Shown here: one piece after another, positions 1 through 8,270 of the stretch
How the letters are laid out: each line of letters opens with the position of its first letter
Position numbering within the stretch: the first letter of the stretch is position 1
From: Bacillota bacterium
GTDB taxonomy: Bacteria > Bacillota > Clostridia > Christensenellales > Aristaeellaceae
DNA length: 35,003 bases
Assembly (NCBI GenBank): GCA_023411375.1
Contig: JAEYOW010000031.1
Span: forward strand, 1-35,003
Direction: 5' to 3'
Position numbers and translations under genes: made by a program
The notes under the pieces: model-generated
What the model was told of the DNA's origin: nothing
The model's database searches: none
The model's input: the letters and a program-made list of their open reading frames with translations, nothing else

Positions 1-1
1 T

Positions 2-1555
2 GAAAACGTATTGGGATTGTTGTATGACTCTTGGCGGGATCGGATATTGATTCAGGCAGATAAAGAGCTTCTGACCTTTGTCAGTGAAACATCCTGCGAG
101 GTCGTTGCTTATCTGCCGCCCATATGGCCCTATTGCCGGGCTATAGGAGAGGACGGCCTGTTGCTGCTGCTGAAGGATCAATCTGTCTACGCGCTGTCTA
201 CCCTGCGGAAAAAGCAACTGTCCAAACCCCTTCAGGTGGCCTGTGTCGATTATCTGGAGGATTTCATGGATGTGGGCTTTGCGGAGGCTTATCCGGATAT
301 CGTGGTAAAACACAGACAAGTATATGGAGATGAAGTTTTATCTTTGCTTGCGGAGCAAATCACTCTCCAATCAGACGAGATTGATATCTTCGAGGTTCCA
401 ATTGGGAGCGTATCCCAAAAGGCGATCGAAAAAGGCTATTATAAACCGCTCAATGCCTCTGAACCCATCCGTGAAAAAATGAATACATATCGGCCTTTTT
501 TTCAGCAGGTTGCTATGAAAGGTAGCGATATTGCCGGCATTCCGAGGATGGCGGAACAGTATATTCTGGCTTATAGCGAATATGCGCTCGCCCAATTAGG
601 GCTTACGGCGGCGGACATGCCTTCCAGCTTTATGGAGCTATTAGATTTTTTGCTGGTGTGGGATAAACGGGTGGGCGACGCTGCGCAGCAAGCAGAAATC
701 ACCCCTTTTGGAGATGGGCTTACGAATGAACAATTAAAAGTAGTATTATCTAACACGATTATGGATCAATATTATACGTTGATAGAGAATGATGCGTCCG
801 CCATTTCACTTTATGAAGCGGAACTGGCGGACTTGCTGGACAAGTTATCGCTTGTATGCGCTACAATCCCTCAGTCTCCTGAGAAAGCCCCCTATGTAAC
901 TACAAATGAGCGGTTTCAACATATTCAAGTGAATGATCAGCCGTCTTATCTCTTCAGTGTATATGGCTCCTTTCATCCCGGGCGGCGCAACTTCTCAAAC
1001 GCTGAATCCGTTTCTGATTTCGTACCGATTGCCCTCACTTTGCCTTCGCAAAACACCCCGCTTCTGCTTTTTGAGGGAACTCTGTTTATCATAAACCCCT
1101 ATTCCGCTCAAAAGGAGCAAGCGATCCAGTGGCTCACTTATTACATGAATCACCTGCCCGCAAAGGATGCCGCGGTATTTGATCGGGCTGCGGTACCCGT
1201 GGAATCCGAATTGTACAACGCTATGAAAGAATACTATACCAGCGAAATAGTAAGGCTGGAGACTCGAATGCAGGCGGCGGAGGGCGCTGCAAAAGGTGAG
1301 CTGGAAGCGCAAATTCAAGCAAGGAAAGGTCAGCTACAGGGGATAGAGCAAATCAAGTGGGACGTCAGCGCCCAAGCGCTGGAGGATTATGAGCGGATTT
1401 GGGCACAAAGCACGGTTTTGTGGAAGGATGCCTATGTATATGCCGACTCTTTCAGCAAAGCATATGCGGCCTATTTAGCTGAAGGTATGCCGGGAAAAGA
1501 GGTTGCCCGTGATTTTTTTGCCTCCCACGGGATGATTTTGAAAGAATCCCGGTAA
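2..1555 (+). CDS. Extracellular solute-binding-like protein, 5' end cut off by the window
   Basis: The frame is open to the first base of the window, so the N-terminus is missing; 517 residues are visible. The first ~75 look like blades of a beta-propeller (short hydrophobic strands such as DRILIQ and EVVAYLPP). From about residue 95 (AYPDIVVKHRQVYGDEVLSLLAEQ) the pattern is that of family 1 ABC solute-binding proteins, including the lobe residues DIFEVPI and a late FIINPYSAQKEQAIQWL stretch. Near residues 415-470 there is a charged helical, coiled-coil-like segment (ETRMQAAEGAAKGELEAQI). No permease genes are visible downstream; upstream is outside the window. Codons are markedly AT-richer than in later genes (tta, ata, aaa are common). 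A propeller plus binding-protein fusion is an inference; a plain degenerate binding protein is the alternative. The ligand is unknown. Confidence 0.6.
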   Translation, partial: ENVLGLLYDSWRDRILIQADKELLTFVSETSCEVVAYLPPIWPYCRAIGEDGLLLLLKDQSVYALSTLRKKQLSKPLQVACVDYLEDFMDVGFAEAYPDIVVKHRQVYGDEVLSLLAEQITLQSDEIDIFEVPIGSVSQKAIEKGYYKPLNASEPIREKMNTYRPFFQQVAMKGSDIAGIPRMAEQYILAYSEYALAQLGLTAADMPSSFMELLDFLLVWDKRVGDAAQQAEITPFGDGLTNEQLKVVLSNTIMDQYYTLIENDASAISLYEAELADLLDKLSLVCATIPQSPEKAPYVTTNERFQHIQVNDQPSYLFSVYGSFHPGRRNFSNAESVSDFVPIALTLPSQNTPLLLFEGTLFIINPYSAQKEQAIQWLTYYMNHLPAKDAAVFDRAAVPVESELYNAMKEYYTSEIVRLETRMQAAEGAAKGELEAQIQARKGQLQGIEQIKWDVSAQALEDYERIWAQSTVLWKDAYVYADSFSKAYAAYLAEGMPGKEVARDFFASHGMILKESR

Positions 1556-1646
1556 AGGGGCTTCTATACTCACAAAAGCTTTAAAGCGAGAGCTCCATTG
1601 GGAAGGTCTAGCGCCTATGTATTGCGGTAAATACCGTGGATGATTG

Positions 1647-3461
1647 CTACGCTTTGGCGGCCGGTTGCGCCGCGCCGCTCCTCTCCTCCCCGGCGCGGGC
1701 GCACAGCCACAGCAAAAACGGCGCGCTTAGGTACAGGGGCATCGCGTAGCGGAAATAGGCGTTGACGGCGGAAAGCATGCATCCCGCCAGCGTAAACAGC
1801 GCGGGCACCGCCGCGAGCAGGTTTCTCCGTTTCCCCTTTTTCAGCAGGCAAACGGCGCCAAACAGCGTAATCCAGCCATACAGGCCCGGCGAGACCAGCA
1901 GGCGGTAAAGCGGATGCTCCGCCAGCCGGTCCGTCAGGGCCTTCAGCTTTTCGCTCCTTGGGTTCACGGTATAATCAAACACCCCAGCCACGTTCGCGGT
2001 GCGCGTCGCCTGGTTGCCGATAAGCAGCGTAGGCTTAATGGTGCTCATGAAGCCGGGATACAGGTAGCCGTAGGTGTTGTGGAAGGTCGCGCTGAAGCAT
2101 GTAGCGGGATGCTTGCGCAAAAGCCCCAGCCATGTTTTCCAAAAAGCCTGCTTCTCCGCTTCGGTCGCGTCCTCCCGCCAAAGCAGCTTGACGGGGTCGC
2201 TCAGCTCGCCGTTGTATGCGCCCTTAAGCTTGTCAAGCTCCAGCACGCCGTCGATGGCCGCGGATTCTTCCGCCGTCAACGCCCCGCCGGCCGCCACGCG
2301 CGCCACCTGCTGCAACGGGATGGAGTAATTCTCCGTCTCGGGCATGGGCGCGATCGCAAGGCCGGGAATCACCAGCAGGTGTACCGCGCCATAGGCGCAA
2401 AGCACCGCCGCTATCGCGCATGCCGGGGCCGCCCAAAGGCCGCGCGCCCCTTTGCCGCCTGCCCTTCGAACGCGTATCAGCCTCCAGATAAGCAGCAGGG
2501 CGAGCGTCAATAGCGCCAGGTATACGCCGGGGTTTCGCAAAAGCGCGCAAAGCATGGCGGCCACGCACAGGCGCACGGCCCCCCATACGCCCGTCCGCGC
2601 GCCCTCGGGCAACCGTAGCGCGCGCCATACCTCCAGCGACAGAAAAAGCACCGCCATGGCAAAGTTCGTATCCTTGCCCATGCAGAAGGCAAATACCGGA
2701 AAAACCGGGCACAGCGCGTAAAACGCGAGCGAGCCCCATACCAGCCAGCGTGGCGCGGCGCTTCGCGCCATTTCATCAAGCAGCGCGCCCAAAAGCCACG
2801 CCATCAGCACGGCCTGTACGCCGCAATACAACGCGACCGCGATGTCCGGCCCGCCCAGCCAGTCGCCAATCCCCACGCACAGGCCGATCAGCCCCGTCTG
2901 AAGCACGGGGTTGCCGTTGGCCATCGGCACAACGCCAAAAATCTCCTTAAGCTGGGTTATGCTGTCGTTGCTCACCGTGCCGGGAAACGTCATATACCAG
3001 TACGGCAGCCAGCACAGCAGCAAAATCATCCCGAACATGGACAGCCGCACGCTTCGCGGGCCGGGTTTCCCTCGTTTTTCAAGCGCGTCCGCCACAATCC
3101 GCATTATGGAAAAATACAGCGGGATACGCCCGGCGAAAAACAGCGCGGCCTTCAGCTTATGCGCCGTCAAAAGCTCCGACGTGCCCACGGCCGCAAAGCT
3201 CTGTCCAAGCGTCATCACGCCGGAAAGCGCCGCCGCGAGCACCCAGTACCGCGTCTGTGAAAAAGGCCGCTCCAGCTTAAGCCACGCGCCGTAAAGCAGC
3301 CATAGCCCGCAGAGTCCAACCGCCCAAATTGCCGTACCGCTCACTGTCGCGGTGCGTTCGGCGGCCCCGGCGGCAAAGGTTATCGAGATCGATGCAAGCG
3401 ACAGTATGCACAGCGCAAGGCGGGCGGGAATACGCTTCAACGGATCTTTGCTGTATTGCAC
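1647..3461 (-). CDS. Polytopic membrane protein, DUF6020-like
   Basis: About 604 residues with many hydrophobic segments over most of the length and a final pair of helices before a charged tail. The segment WLPYWYMTFPGTVSNDSITQLKE lies in an external loop and matches the recurrent PG-x-x-S-x-DS-x-x-Q pattern I associate with DUF6020 proteins, a large clostridial membrane family related in layout to GT-C-type enzymes; its function is unknown. I chose the GTG start at 3461 because GGAGGAAA (3473-3466) lies 4-8 bases upstream; a TTG at 3485 would put that ribosome binding site inside the gene. It is transcribed alone, divergently from alaS, from a good promoter. The C-terminus converges on the preceding solute-binding-like gene with 91 bp between them and no clear terminator. 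Family assignment is moderate; a role in surface polysaccharide handling is only a guess. Confidence 0.72.
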   Translation of the reverse strand: MQYSKDPLKRIPARLALCILSLASISITFAAGAAERTATVSGTAIWAVGLCGLWLLYGAWLKLERPFSQTRYWVLAAALSGVMTLGQSFAAVGTSELLTAHKLKAALFFAGRIPLYFSIMRIVADALEKRGKPGPRSVRLSMFGMILLLCWLPYWYMTFPGTVSNDSITQLKEIFGVVPMANGNPVLQTGLIGLCVGIGDWLGGPDIAVALYCGVQAVLMAWLLGALLDEMARSAAPRWLVWGSLAFYALCPVFPVFAFCMGKDTNFAMAVLFLSLEVWRALRLPEGARTGVWGAVRLCVAAMLCALLRNPGVYLALLTLALLLIWRLIRVRRAGGKGARGLWAAPACAIAAVLCAYGAVHLLVIPGLAIAPMPETENYSIPLQQVARVAAGGALTAEESAAIDGVLELDKLKGAYNGELSDPVKLLWREDATEAEKQAFWKTWLGLLRKHPATCFSATFHNTYGYLYPGFMSTIKPTLLIGNQATRTANVAGVFDYTVNPRSEKLKALTDRLAEHPLYRLLVSPGLYGWITLFGAVCLLKKGKRRNLLAAVPALFTLAGCMLSAVNAYFRYAMPLYLSAPFLLWLCARAGEERSGAAQPAAKA

Positions 3462-3515
3462 GCGCTTTCCTCCAATACAAACCAAATTTTCTCATAGTGC
3501 ATTTCTTTCGCCCTT

Positions 3516-3544
3516 ATCATAGCGTTCCCGGCCGCATCTGTCAA
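3516..3544 (-). promoter_or_regulatory. Promoter of the DUF6020-like gene
   Basis: On the minus strand TTGACA (3544-3539), a 17-bp spacer and TATGAT (3521-3516) form a near-consensus housekeeping promoter about 50 bp upstream of the chosen GTG start. Confidence 0.8.
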
Positions 3545-3578
3545 ACGGCGGACGTTCCTGTCCCCGTTCCTTTTTTCA

Positions 3579-3607
3579 TTGACACTCCCTGCCGTTTCCT
3601 CTATAAT
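3579..3607 (+). promoter_or_regulatory. Promoter of alaS
   Basis: TTGACA (3579-3584), 17 bp, TATAAT (3602-3607): a full-consensus promoter. Transcription would begin near 3614, leaving a leader of only ~65 nt, too short for a T-box. The longer reading frame that runs upstream through this promoter is therefore not the gene start. Confidence 0.9.
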
Positions 3608-3679
3608 AATCAAGCGTTTGTCGCCGCGCTGGCGGTTCAGGATACATGCGCGACCGAATCATGTAAGGAGAGACCACCG

Positions 3680-5482
3680 ATGAAGACCTATCATTCCTCC
3701 GAGCTGCGCTCGATGTTCCTCAAGTTCTTTCAGGATCATGGTCATGCTATCATTTCCAGCGCGTCCGTCATCCCCGAGAACGACCCGACCGTTCTTTTCA
3801 CCACCGCGGGCATGCATCCGCTGGTGCCCTACCTTATGGGCGCGAAGCACCCCGCCGGCAACCGCCTGACCGACGTGCAAAAGTGCGTGCGCACCGGCGA
3901 TATCGACGACGTGGGCGATTTCAGCCACCTGACCTTCTTTGAAATGCTCGGCAACTGGTCGCTGGGCGATTATTTCAAGGAGCAGATGATTCCCTGGAGC
4001 TGGGAGTTTCTCACCAGTCCCGAATATCTCGGCCTGCCCAAGGAAAAGCTCGCCTTTTCCGTGTTCGCCGGCGACGACGATTGCCCCCGTGACGAGGAGA
4101 GCGCACAGCTTTGGCGCGACTGCGGCGTAGCGGATGATCATATCTTCTTCCTGCCCAAGGAAAACAACTGGTGGGGTCCCGCGGGCCTTACCGGTCCCTG
4201 CGGCCCTGATACCGAAATGTTCATCATCACCGATAAGGAGCCCTGCGGCCCTGACTGTTCGCCCGCCTGCTCCTGCGGTCGTTACCTGGAAATCTGGAAC
4301 GACGTGTTCATGCAATACAACAAAAAGGCCGACGGTACGTTCGAACCCCTTCAGCACAAGAACGTTGATACGGGCATGGGCCTGGAGCGCACCATCTGCG
4401 TGCTGAACGGCAAAAAGAGCGTTTACGAAACCGATCTGTTTGCCGGCATCTTCGCCAAAATAGCGGAGCTTTCCGGCAAGACCTATGAAAGTGACGCGGA
4501 AACCACCAAGGCTTTCCGCATCATCGCCGACCACATGCGCACCTCCACCTTTATCATGGGGGACGATCGCGGCGTCAGCCCCTCCAACGTGGATCAGGGC
4601 TACGTGCTGCGCCGCCTGCTTCGCCGCGCCGTGCGCTACGGCATGGGTATCGACATGCCGGAGGGCTTCACGGGCGAGGTCGCCAAGGTCATCATCGAGC
4701 AGTACAAGGACGTTTATCCCGAACTCAGGCGCAACGAAAAATTTGTGCTGGAGCAGCTTTCTCTGGAGGAGACGCGCTTTGCCCGCACGCTCAGGCAGGG
4801 CAACCGCGAGTTTGAAAAGCTTGTGGAAAAGGTTACGGACGGCCAAATCGACGGCGTCAGCGCCTTCCATCTGTACGACACCTACGGCTTCCCGGTGGAA
4901 ATGACCGTGGAGCTCGCCCGCGAACGTGGGCTGACGGTGGATATGGGGGGCTTCCATGAGTGCTTCAAAAAGCATCAGGCCACCAGCCAGGCGGGCGCGG
5001 AACAACGATTCAAGGGCGGCCTTGCCGACCACAGCGAGCAAAGCGCGCGCCTGCATACCGCCACGCACCTGATGCACGCCGCACTGCGCCGCGTGCTCGG
5101 CCCCGAGGTTGCCCAGAAGGGCTCCAACATCACCGCCGAACGCCTACGTTTCGACTTTTCCTTCGGCCGCAAGATGACCAAAGAGGAAATCGCCGAGGTC
5201 GAGAAGCTCGTTAACGAAGCCATCCAGGCCAAAGCCCCCATCACCTGCCGCGAGATGACCGTCGCCGAGGCCAAGGACGAGGGCGCCATCGGCCTGTTTG
5301 AAAGCAAGTATGGCGAGCAGGTCAAGGTGTACACCATGGGCGGTTTCAGCAAGGAGATCTGCGGCGGCCCCCATGCCGAAAACACCGGCGATCTCGTCAG
5401 CTTCAAGATTCAGAAGGAGGAAAGCTCCTCCGCCGGCGTGCGCCGCATCAAGGCTGTCATCGGTGCTTCCTCGGACGAATAA
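3680..5482 (+). CDS. alaS: Alanyl-tRNA synthetase, short form lacking the C-terminal domain
   Basis: Charges tRNA-Ala with alanine and clears mischarged tRNA. Residues 1-~350 carry the class II catalytic core: TTAGMHPLVPYLMG, CVRTGDIDDVGDFSHLTFFEMLGNWS (motif 2 region) and motif 3 GMGLERT near residue 232. The editing domain follows, with both zinc-binding elements HTATH (459-463) and CGGPH (561-565). The protein then ends at 600 residues; bacterial AlaRS is usually ~870-880, so the C-terminal DHHA1/C-Ala part is absent. The stop is followed by a strong terminator, so this is not an obvious frameshift. The ATG at 3680 is preceded by TAAGGAG and starts directly with the conserved N-terminus. 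Known family: short AlaRS forms occur in some Clostridia, as the sole copy or beside a full-length one; which applies here cannot be seen. Confidence 0.93.
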   Translation: MKTYHSSELRSMFLKFFQDHGHAIISSASVIPENDPTVLFTTAGMHPLVPYLMGAKHPAGNRLTDVQKCVRTGDIDDVGDFSHLTFFEMLGNWSLGDYFKEQMIPWSWEFLTSPEYLGLPKEKLAFSVFAGDDDCPRDEESAQLWRDCGVADDHIFFLPKENNWWGPAGLTGPCGPDTEMFIITDKEPCGPDCSPACSCGRYLEIWNDVFMQYNKKADGTFEPLQHKNVDTGMGLERTICVLNGKKSVYETDLFAGIFAKIAELSGKTYESDAETTKAFRIIADHMRTSTFIMGDDRGVSPSNVDQGYVLRRLLRRAVRYGMGIDMPEGFTGEVAKVIIEQYKDVYPELRRNEKFVLEQLSLEETRFARTLRQGNREFEKLVEKVTDGQIDGVSAFHLYDTYGFPVEMTVELARERGLTVDMGGFHECFKKHQATSQAGAEQRFKGGLADHSEQSARLHTATHLMHAALRRVLGPEVAQKGSNITAERLRFDFSFGRKMTKEEIAEVEKLVNEAIQAKAPITCREMTVAEAKDEGAIGLFESKYGEQVKVYTMGGFSKEICGGPHAENTGDLVSFKIQKEESSSAGVRRIKAVIGASSDE

Positions 5483-5496
5483 TCCTTCATTTTTTT

Positions 5497-5543
5497 CCGC
5501 CGCCGCGCGTTTCCGTCACGGAAGCGCGCGGCGGCGGTTTTTT
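5497..5543 (+). terminator. Rho-independent terminator after alaS
   Basis: A very GC-rich stem (5497-5515 with 5520-5537, CCGCCGCCGCGCG against CGCGCGGCGGCGG) with a tiny loop is followed by six T residues (5538-5543). It starts 14 bp after the alaS stop. A T run also precedes the stem. Confidence 0.9.
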
Positions 5544-5566
5544 GCCGGGTTCTTTTTGGGTCATGC

Positions 5567-5595
5567 TTGACTCGCCCTCTCCCCGGTGATATACT
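5567..5595 (+). promoter_or_regulatory. Promoter of the HelD-like gene
   Basis: TTGACT (5567-5572), 17 bp, TATACT (5590-5595). The predicted start of transcription is near 5602, about 275 nt ahead of the start codon, so the message has a long leader. Confidence 0.82.
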
Positions 5596-5601
5596 GAATG
5601 C

Positions 5602-5760
5602 CCATTTTCATGGCATATCAGGGGCCCTTTGGCGCAACGCCCGTACGGGTCCCTCAAAACCTCTGCGCCACCGCATGTTTTGTTGCATCACAGGCCCTTC
5701 GCCGCGTACGCGGCGGTCTGTCGGCAAGCAGCGGTGGCTTTTGCATTCCCTTTTTTCCGC
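5602..5760 (+). promoter_or_regulatory. Structured 5' leader of the HelD-like gene, possible attenuator
   Basis: The 280-bp gap between promoter and gene holds no convincing reading frame but shows nested pairing. Hairpin A: GGGGCCC (5621-5627) with GGGTCCC (5647-5653), enclosing GGCG/CGCC (5631-5634/5638-5641). Hairpin B: GCCACCGC (5667-5674) with GCGGTGGC (5731-5738), enclosing TTGC/GCAA (5683-5686/5724-5727), ACAGGCC/GGTCTGT (5690-5696/5715-5721, with G-U pairs) and the palindrome GCCGCGTACGCGGC (5701-5714). Hairpin B is followed by a pyrimidine tract, TTTTGCATTCCCTTTTTT, as in a terminator. This is sequence-level pairing only. It matches no RNA family I know; SRP RNA was considered and its conserved loop is absent. 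Bases 5761-5860 are C-rich and unremarkable. Confidence 0.5.
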
Positions 5761-5875
5761 CTGGCCCCGCCGCCGCGCGCATTCCACCGCGGGCTCTCCA
5801 CCCCGCGACGCCGGACCGCGAACCGCCAGAGAAACAGGGGCGCTGCATCCCATTAAAAGCGGAGGTGAAACAAAC

Positions 5876-8152
5876 ATGGCGCAACACGCCGAATGGAACC
5901 ACGAGCAGGTCCATCTGGACGAAACCCTTCAAATCGTTAAAAACGAGCGCGAAAAGGCCGAGGCCGACCTTGGCATTGTGGACGGCAACGACAGGATGAT
6001 TCAGGTGATCGACGACGGCAGCGATGACGCGCTCGTCGCGCAGTTCGTCACACGCATGAAGCTGCGCGGCCTGCATCAGCTTCGCCTGAGCGAAAAGCAG
6101 CCCTACTTCGCCCGCCTGGACTTTACGCCCGACGCGGGCGCGCCGGTGTTCGGCGATCTCAAGCCGTGCGTCAACTCGGCGACCTACATCGGCCGCTGGG
6201 GCGTATTGCAAACGCCCGAGTACAAGGTGCGCGTGGCGGACTGGCGAAGCCCTGTGGCCAACCTGTATTACTCCGGCCAGGTCGGCCGGGTCAGCTATGA
6301 GGCGCCGGACGGCAGGGTTGAGGGCGAGCTTACGCTAAAGCGCATGTTCACCATTGGCCAGGGCAGGCTGGAGGGCATGCAGGACACCGGCCTTGTGGGG
6401 CAGGAAAAATTTTTGACCGAGGCGCTGTCACAGGTGACGACGGCGCGGCTGCGCGAGGTGGTCACCACCATACAGGCTGAGCAAAACACCGTCATCCGCT
6501 ATGATCCCATGCTGCCCCTATGCGTACAGGGCGTGGCGGGCAGCGGCAAGACGACCATCGCGTTGCACCGCATCGCGTGGATATTGTACCGGTTGCAAAA
6601 AACGGTCGCGCCGCAGCAGCTTTTAATTCTCGCGCCGAACCCTCTGTTTTTAAGCTACATCAGCCGTGTACTGCCCGATCTGGGCGTTAACGAGGTGCGG
6701 CAGACAACCTTTGCCGGCCTGTGCCAGCGGCTGATGGGCAAGCGCATGCCAAAGCTTTCGCAAAGCGCCCGCCTCAGCGAGCGCCTTTTAATGAATAAGC
6801 CCGCGCGCGACGCGTTGGACGATGTTCTCAAACGCAAGGGTGCGCTGTCGCTTCGCGGGCAAATCAGCCGTTTTCTGACGGAATGGGAAAAAAGCTGCAT
6901 TCCCGGGCAGGATGTAAAGCTTGGCGAGCGCGTGTTGATTTCCACGGAGGAGCTTCGGCGCTTTTACCTGACGGATTTTAGGCACTTCCCGCTGGAGGTG
7001 CGTGTGGGCGAGGTTCGCAAGGTGGTCGTCACGCGGCTGAAAAAGGCCGTCGAGGCCGCGTCCGAAAGGCTGGAGCGCACCGTGGAGGAACGGCTGGACG
7101 CGCTACTGCGTTCCATACCGGACGGTCCCGAGCGCAGGGCGCGCGCAAGAAAGCTGTTTGACGCGCGCGACGAACGCCTGGCGCAGATGAAGGAGCGCCA
7201 AAAGACCTTTTTGAAGGAATACGACGCCCTCTGGGGTTCCATGGATCTGCTCGCGGTTTACGCGGCCTTCTGGCGCGATATGGCGGCACGGGACGCAGCC
7301 AACCTGCCTGTGCTGGAAGCGACGCTTCCGGCGCTTGCCAAAAAACGTGCCGCGCCCGAAGATTTGCCCGCGCTTTTGCTGCTCGCGTCGGGTCTGTACG
7401 GCCTTAAGCGCACGGATATCAAGCATGTGGTAATCGACGAGGCGCAGGACGTTTCCCCCTTGCAAGTGAACGCGTTGCGCGAGGTGTTCCGTCACGACGC
7501 ATTTACGCTGGTTGGCGACCTGTGCCAGGGCATCTACGGCGACGAGGGGCTTCGCAGCTGGGAGGATATCGGTCAGGGAATTTTTGGTCAAAGCCCCGAG
7601 GTCGCCCGGCTAAGCACCGCGTACCGAAGCACAGTGGAAATCATGGAGGTCGCCTTTTCGGTGATGGGCAGACATCCCGTCTTGGGCGCGGGGATAGCGA
7701 AACCCGTTTTGCGCCACGGAAAAAAACCCATGCTCGCCGTCGCCGCCACCGACCGCGACCGCGTCGCGGGCATTATCCGAACGGTTCAGGGCTGGCTTCG
7801 GGAGGGGTACGCGGGCATCGCCGTCATCGCAAAAACCGAAAAAGCCGCCCGCGCGCTTCATCAGGCCGTCGTCCGGGAAATTCCACAGGCGCGGCATGTG
7901 ACGCAGGGCGACGACTGCTTCGAGGGAGGCGTCCAGGTGATGGACGCAAGCCTGGTCAAGGGGCTCGAGTTCGATTGCGTGGCCGTTTCGGACGCGGACG
8001 CGCTCACCTATCCGGACGAGCGCTTCTATGCCAAACTGTTCTACGTGCTTTGTACAAGGCCGCTCCACCGGCTGAAATTTGCGTGCGTGGGCGAGCCCGC
8101 CCGGCACCTGGAGAACGCTCCGGTCGAAAGGGAGAACGAGGAGGGCCGATAG
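5876..8152 (+). CDS. HelD-like superfamily 1 helicase/motor ATPase
   Basis: 758 residues. UvrD/Rep-type ATPase motifs are in order: Walker A GVAGSGKTT (219-227), Walker B VVIDEAQD (518-525), LVGDLCQGIYG, AYRSTVEIMEVA, then SLVKGLEFDCVAV and a final YVLCTRPLHRLKF. The N-terminus (EWNHEQVHLDETLQIVKNEREKAEADL) is the long charged helix typical of HelD, which reaches into RNA polymerase. A large insertion between Walker A and Walker B (about 300-480) is charged and helical, also as in HelD. In characterised relatives the protein pries RNA polymerase off DNA to recycle stalled enzyme, and some relatives protect against rifamycins. The ATG at 5876 follows GGAGGTGAAACAAAC; the frame upstream is only the open leader. 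It is monocistronic behind a structured leader. The HelD assignment is confident at family level; the subtype is not resolved. Confidence 0.88.
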   Translation: MAQHAEWNHEQVHLDETLQIVKNEREKAEADLGIVDGNDRMIQVIDDGSDDALVAQFVTRMKLRGLHQLRLSEKQPYFARLDFTPDAGAPVFGDLKPCVNSATYIGRWGVLQTPEYKVRVADWRSPVANLYYSGQVGRVSYEAPDGRVEGELTLKRMFTIGQGRLEGMQDTGLVGQEKFLTEALSQVTTARLREVVTTIQAEQNTVIRYDPMLPLCVQGVAGSGKTTIALHRIAWILYRLQKTVAPQQLLILAPNPLFLSYISRVLPDLGVNEVRQTTFAGLCQRLMGKRMPKLSQSARLSERLLMNKPARDALDDVLKRKGALSLRGQISRFLTEWEKSCIPGQDVKLGERVLISTEELRRFYLTDFRHFPLEVRVGEVRKVVVTRLKKAVEAASERLERTVEERLDALLRSIPDGPERRARARKLFDARDERLAQMKERQKTFLKEYDALWGSMDLLAVYAAFWRDMAARDAANLPVLEATLPALAKKRAAPEDLPALLLLASGLYGLKRTDIKHVVIDEAQDVSPLQVNALREVFRHDAFTLVGDLCQGIYGDEGLRSWEDIGQGIFGQSPEVARLSTAYRSTVEIMEVAFSVMGRHPVLGAGIAKPVLRHGKKPMLAVAATDRDRVAGIIRTVQGWLREGYAGIAVIAKTEKAARALHQAVVREIPQARHVTQGDDCFEGGVQVMDASLVKGLEFDCVAVSDADALTYPDERFYAKLFYVLCTRPLHRLKFACVGEPARHLENAPVERENEEGR

Positions 8153-8240
8153 GGGCTTCACCCCTATTACCCTGAGAAGGGCTTCGTCCTTGACCCAATA
8201 TTGGGATTTCAAAGGCATGAATCCCTTTGCTATGGAGTTT
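8149..8240. repeat. Run of small hairpins between convergent genes
   Basis: Directly after the HelD-like stop there are four short inverted repeats in a row: ATAGGGG/CCCCTAT (8149-8167), AAGG/CCTT (8177-8191), the 12-bp palindrome CCCAATATTGGG (8194-8205) and AAAGG/CCTTT (8211-8227). The gap to the convergent flavoprotein stop holds no gene. The hairpins could end transcription from both sides, but no T tract of terminator quality is present. The look is that of a decayed interspersed intergenic element. Confidence 0.4.
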
Positions 8241-8270
8241 GGAGGCGCACAGCCCCCAACGCCCCTTCCC

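Noticed and set aside
3614..3680. T-box riboswitch before alaS
   Set aside because: The leader is only ~65 nt and has no T-box sequence or terminator.
3659..5077. 472-codon open frame on the minus strand opposite alaS
   Set aside because: It is a shadow of the GC-rich alaS codons, has no ribosome binding site and no recognisable domain, while the plus frame is an unmistakable AlaRS.
5602..5760. SRP (4.5S) or 6S RNA in the HelD leader
   Set aside because: The conserved SRP domain IV loop with GGAAG is absent and the fold does not show the single large central bubble of 6S RNA; a leader element is the better reading.
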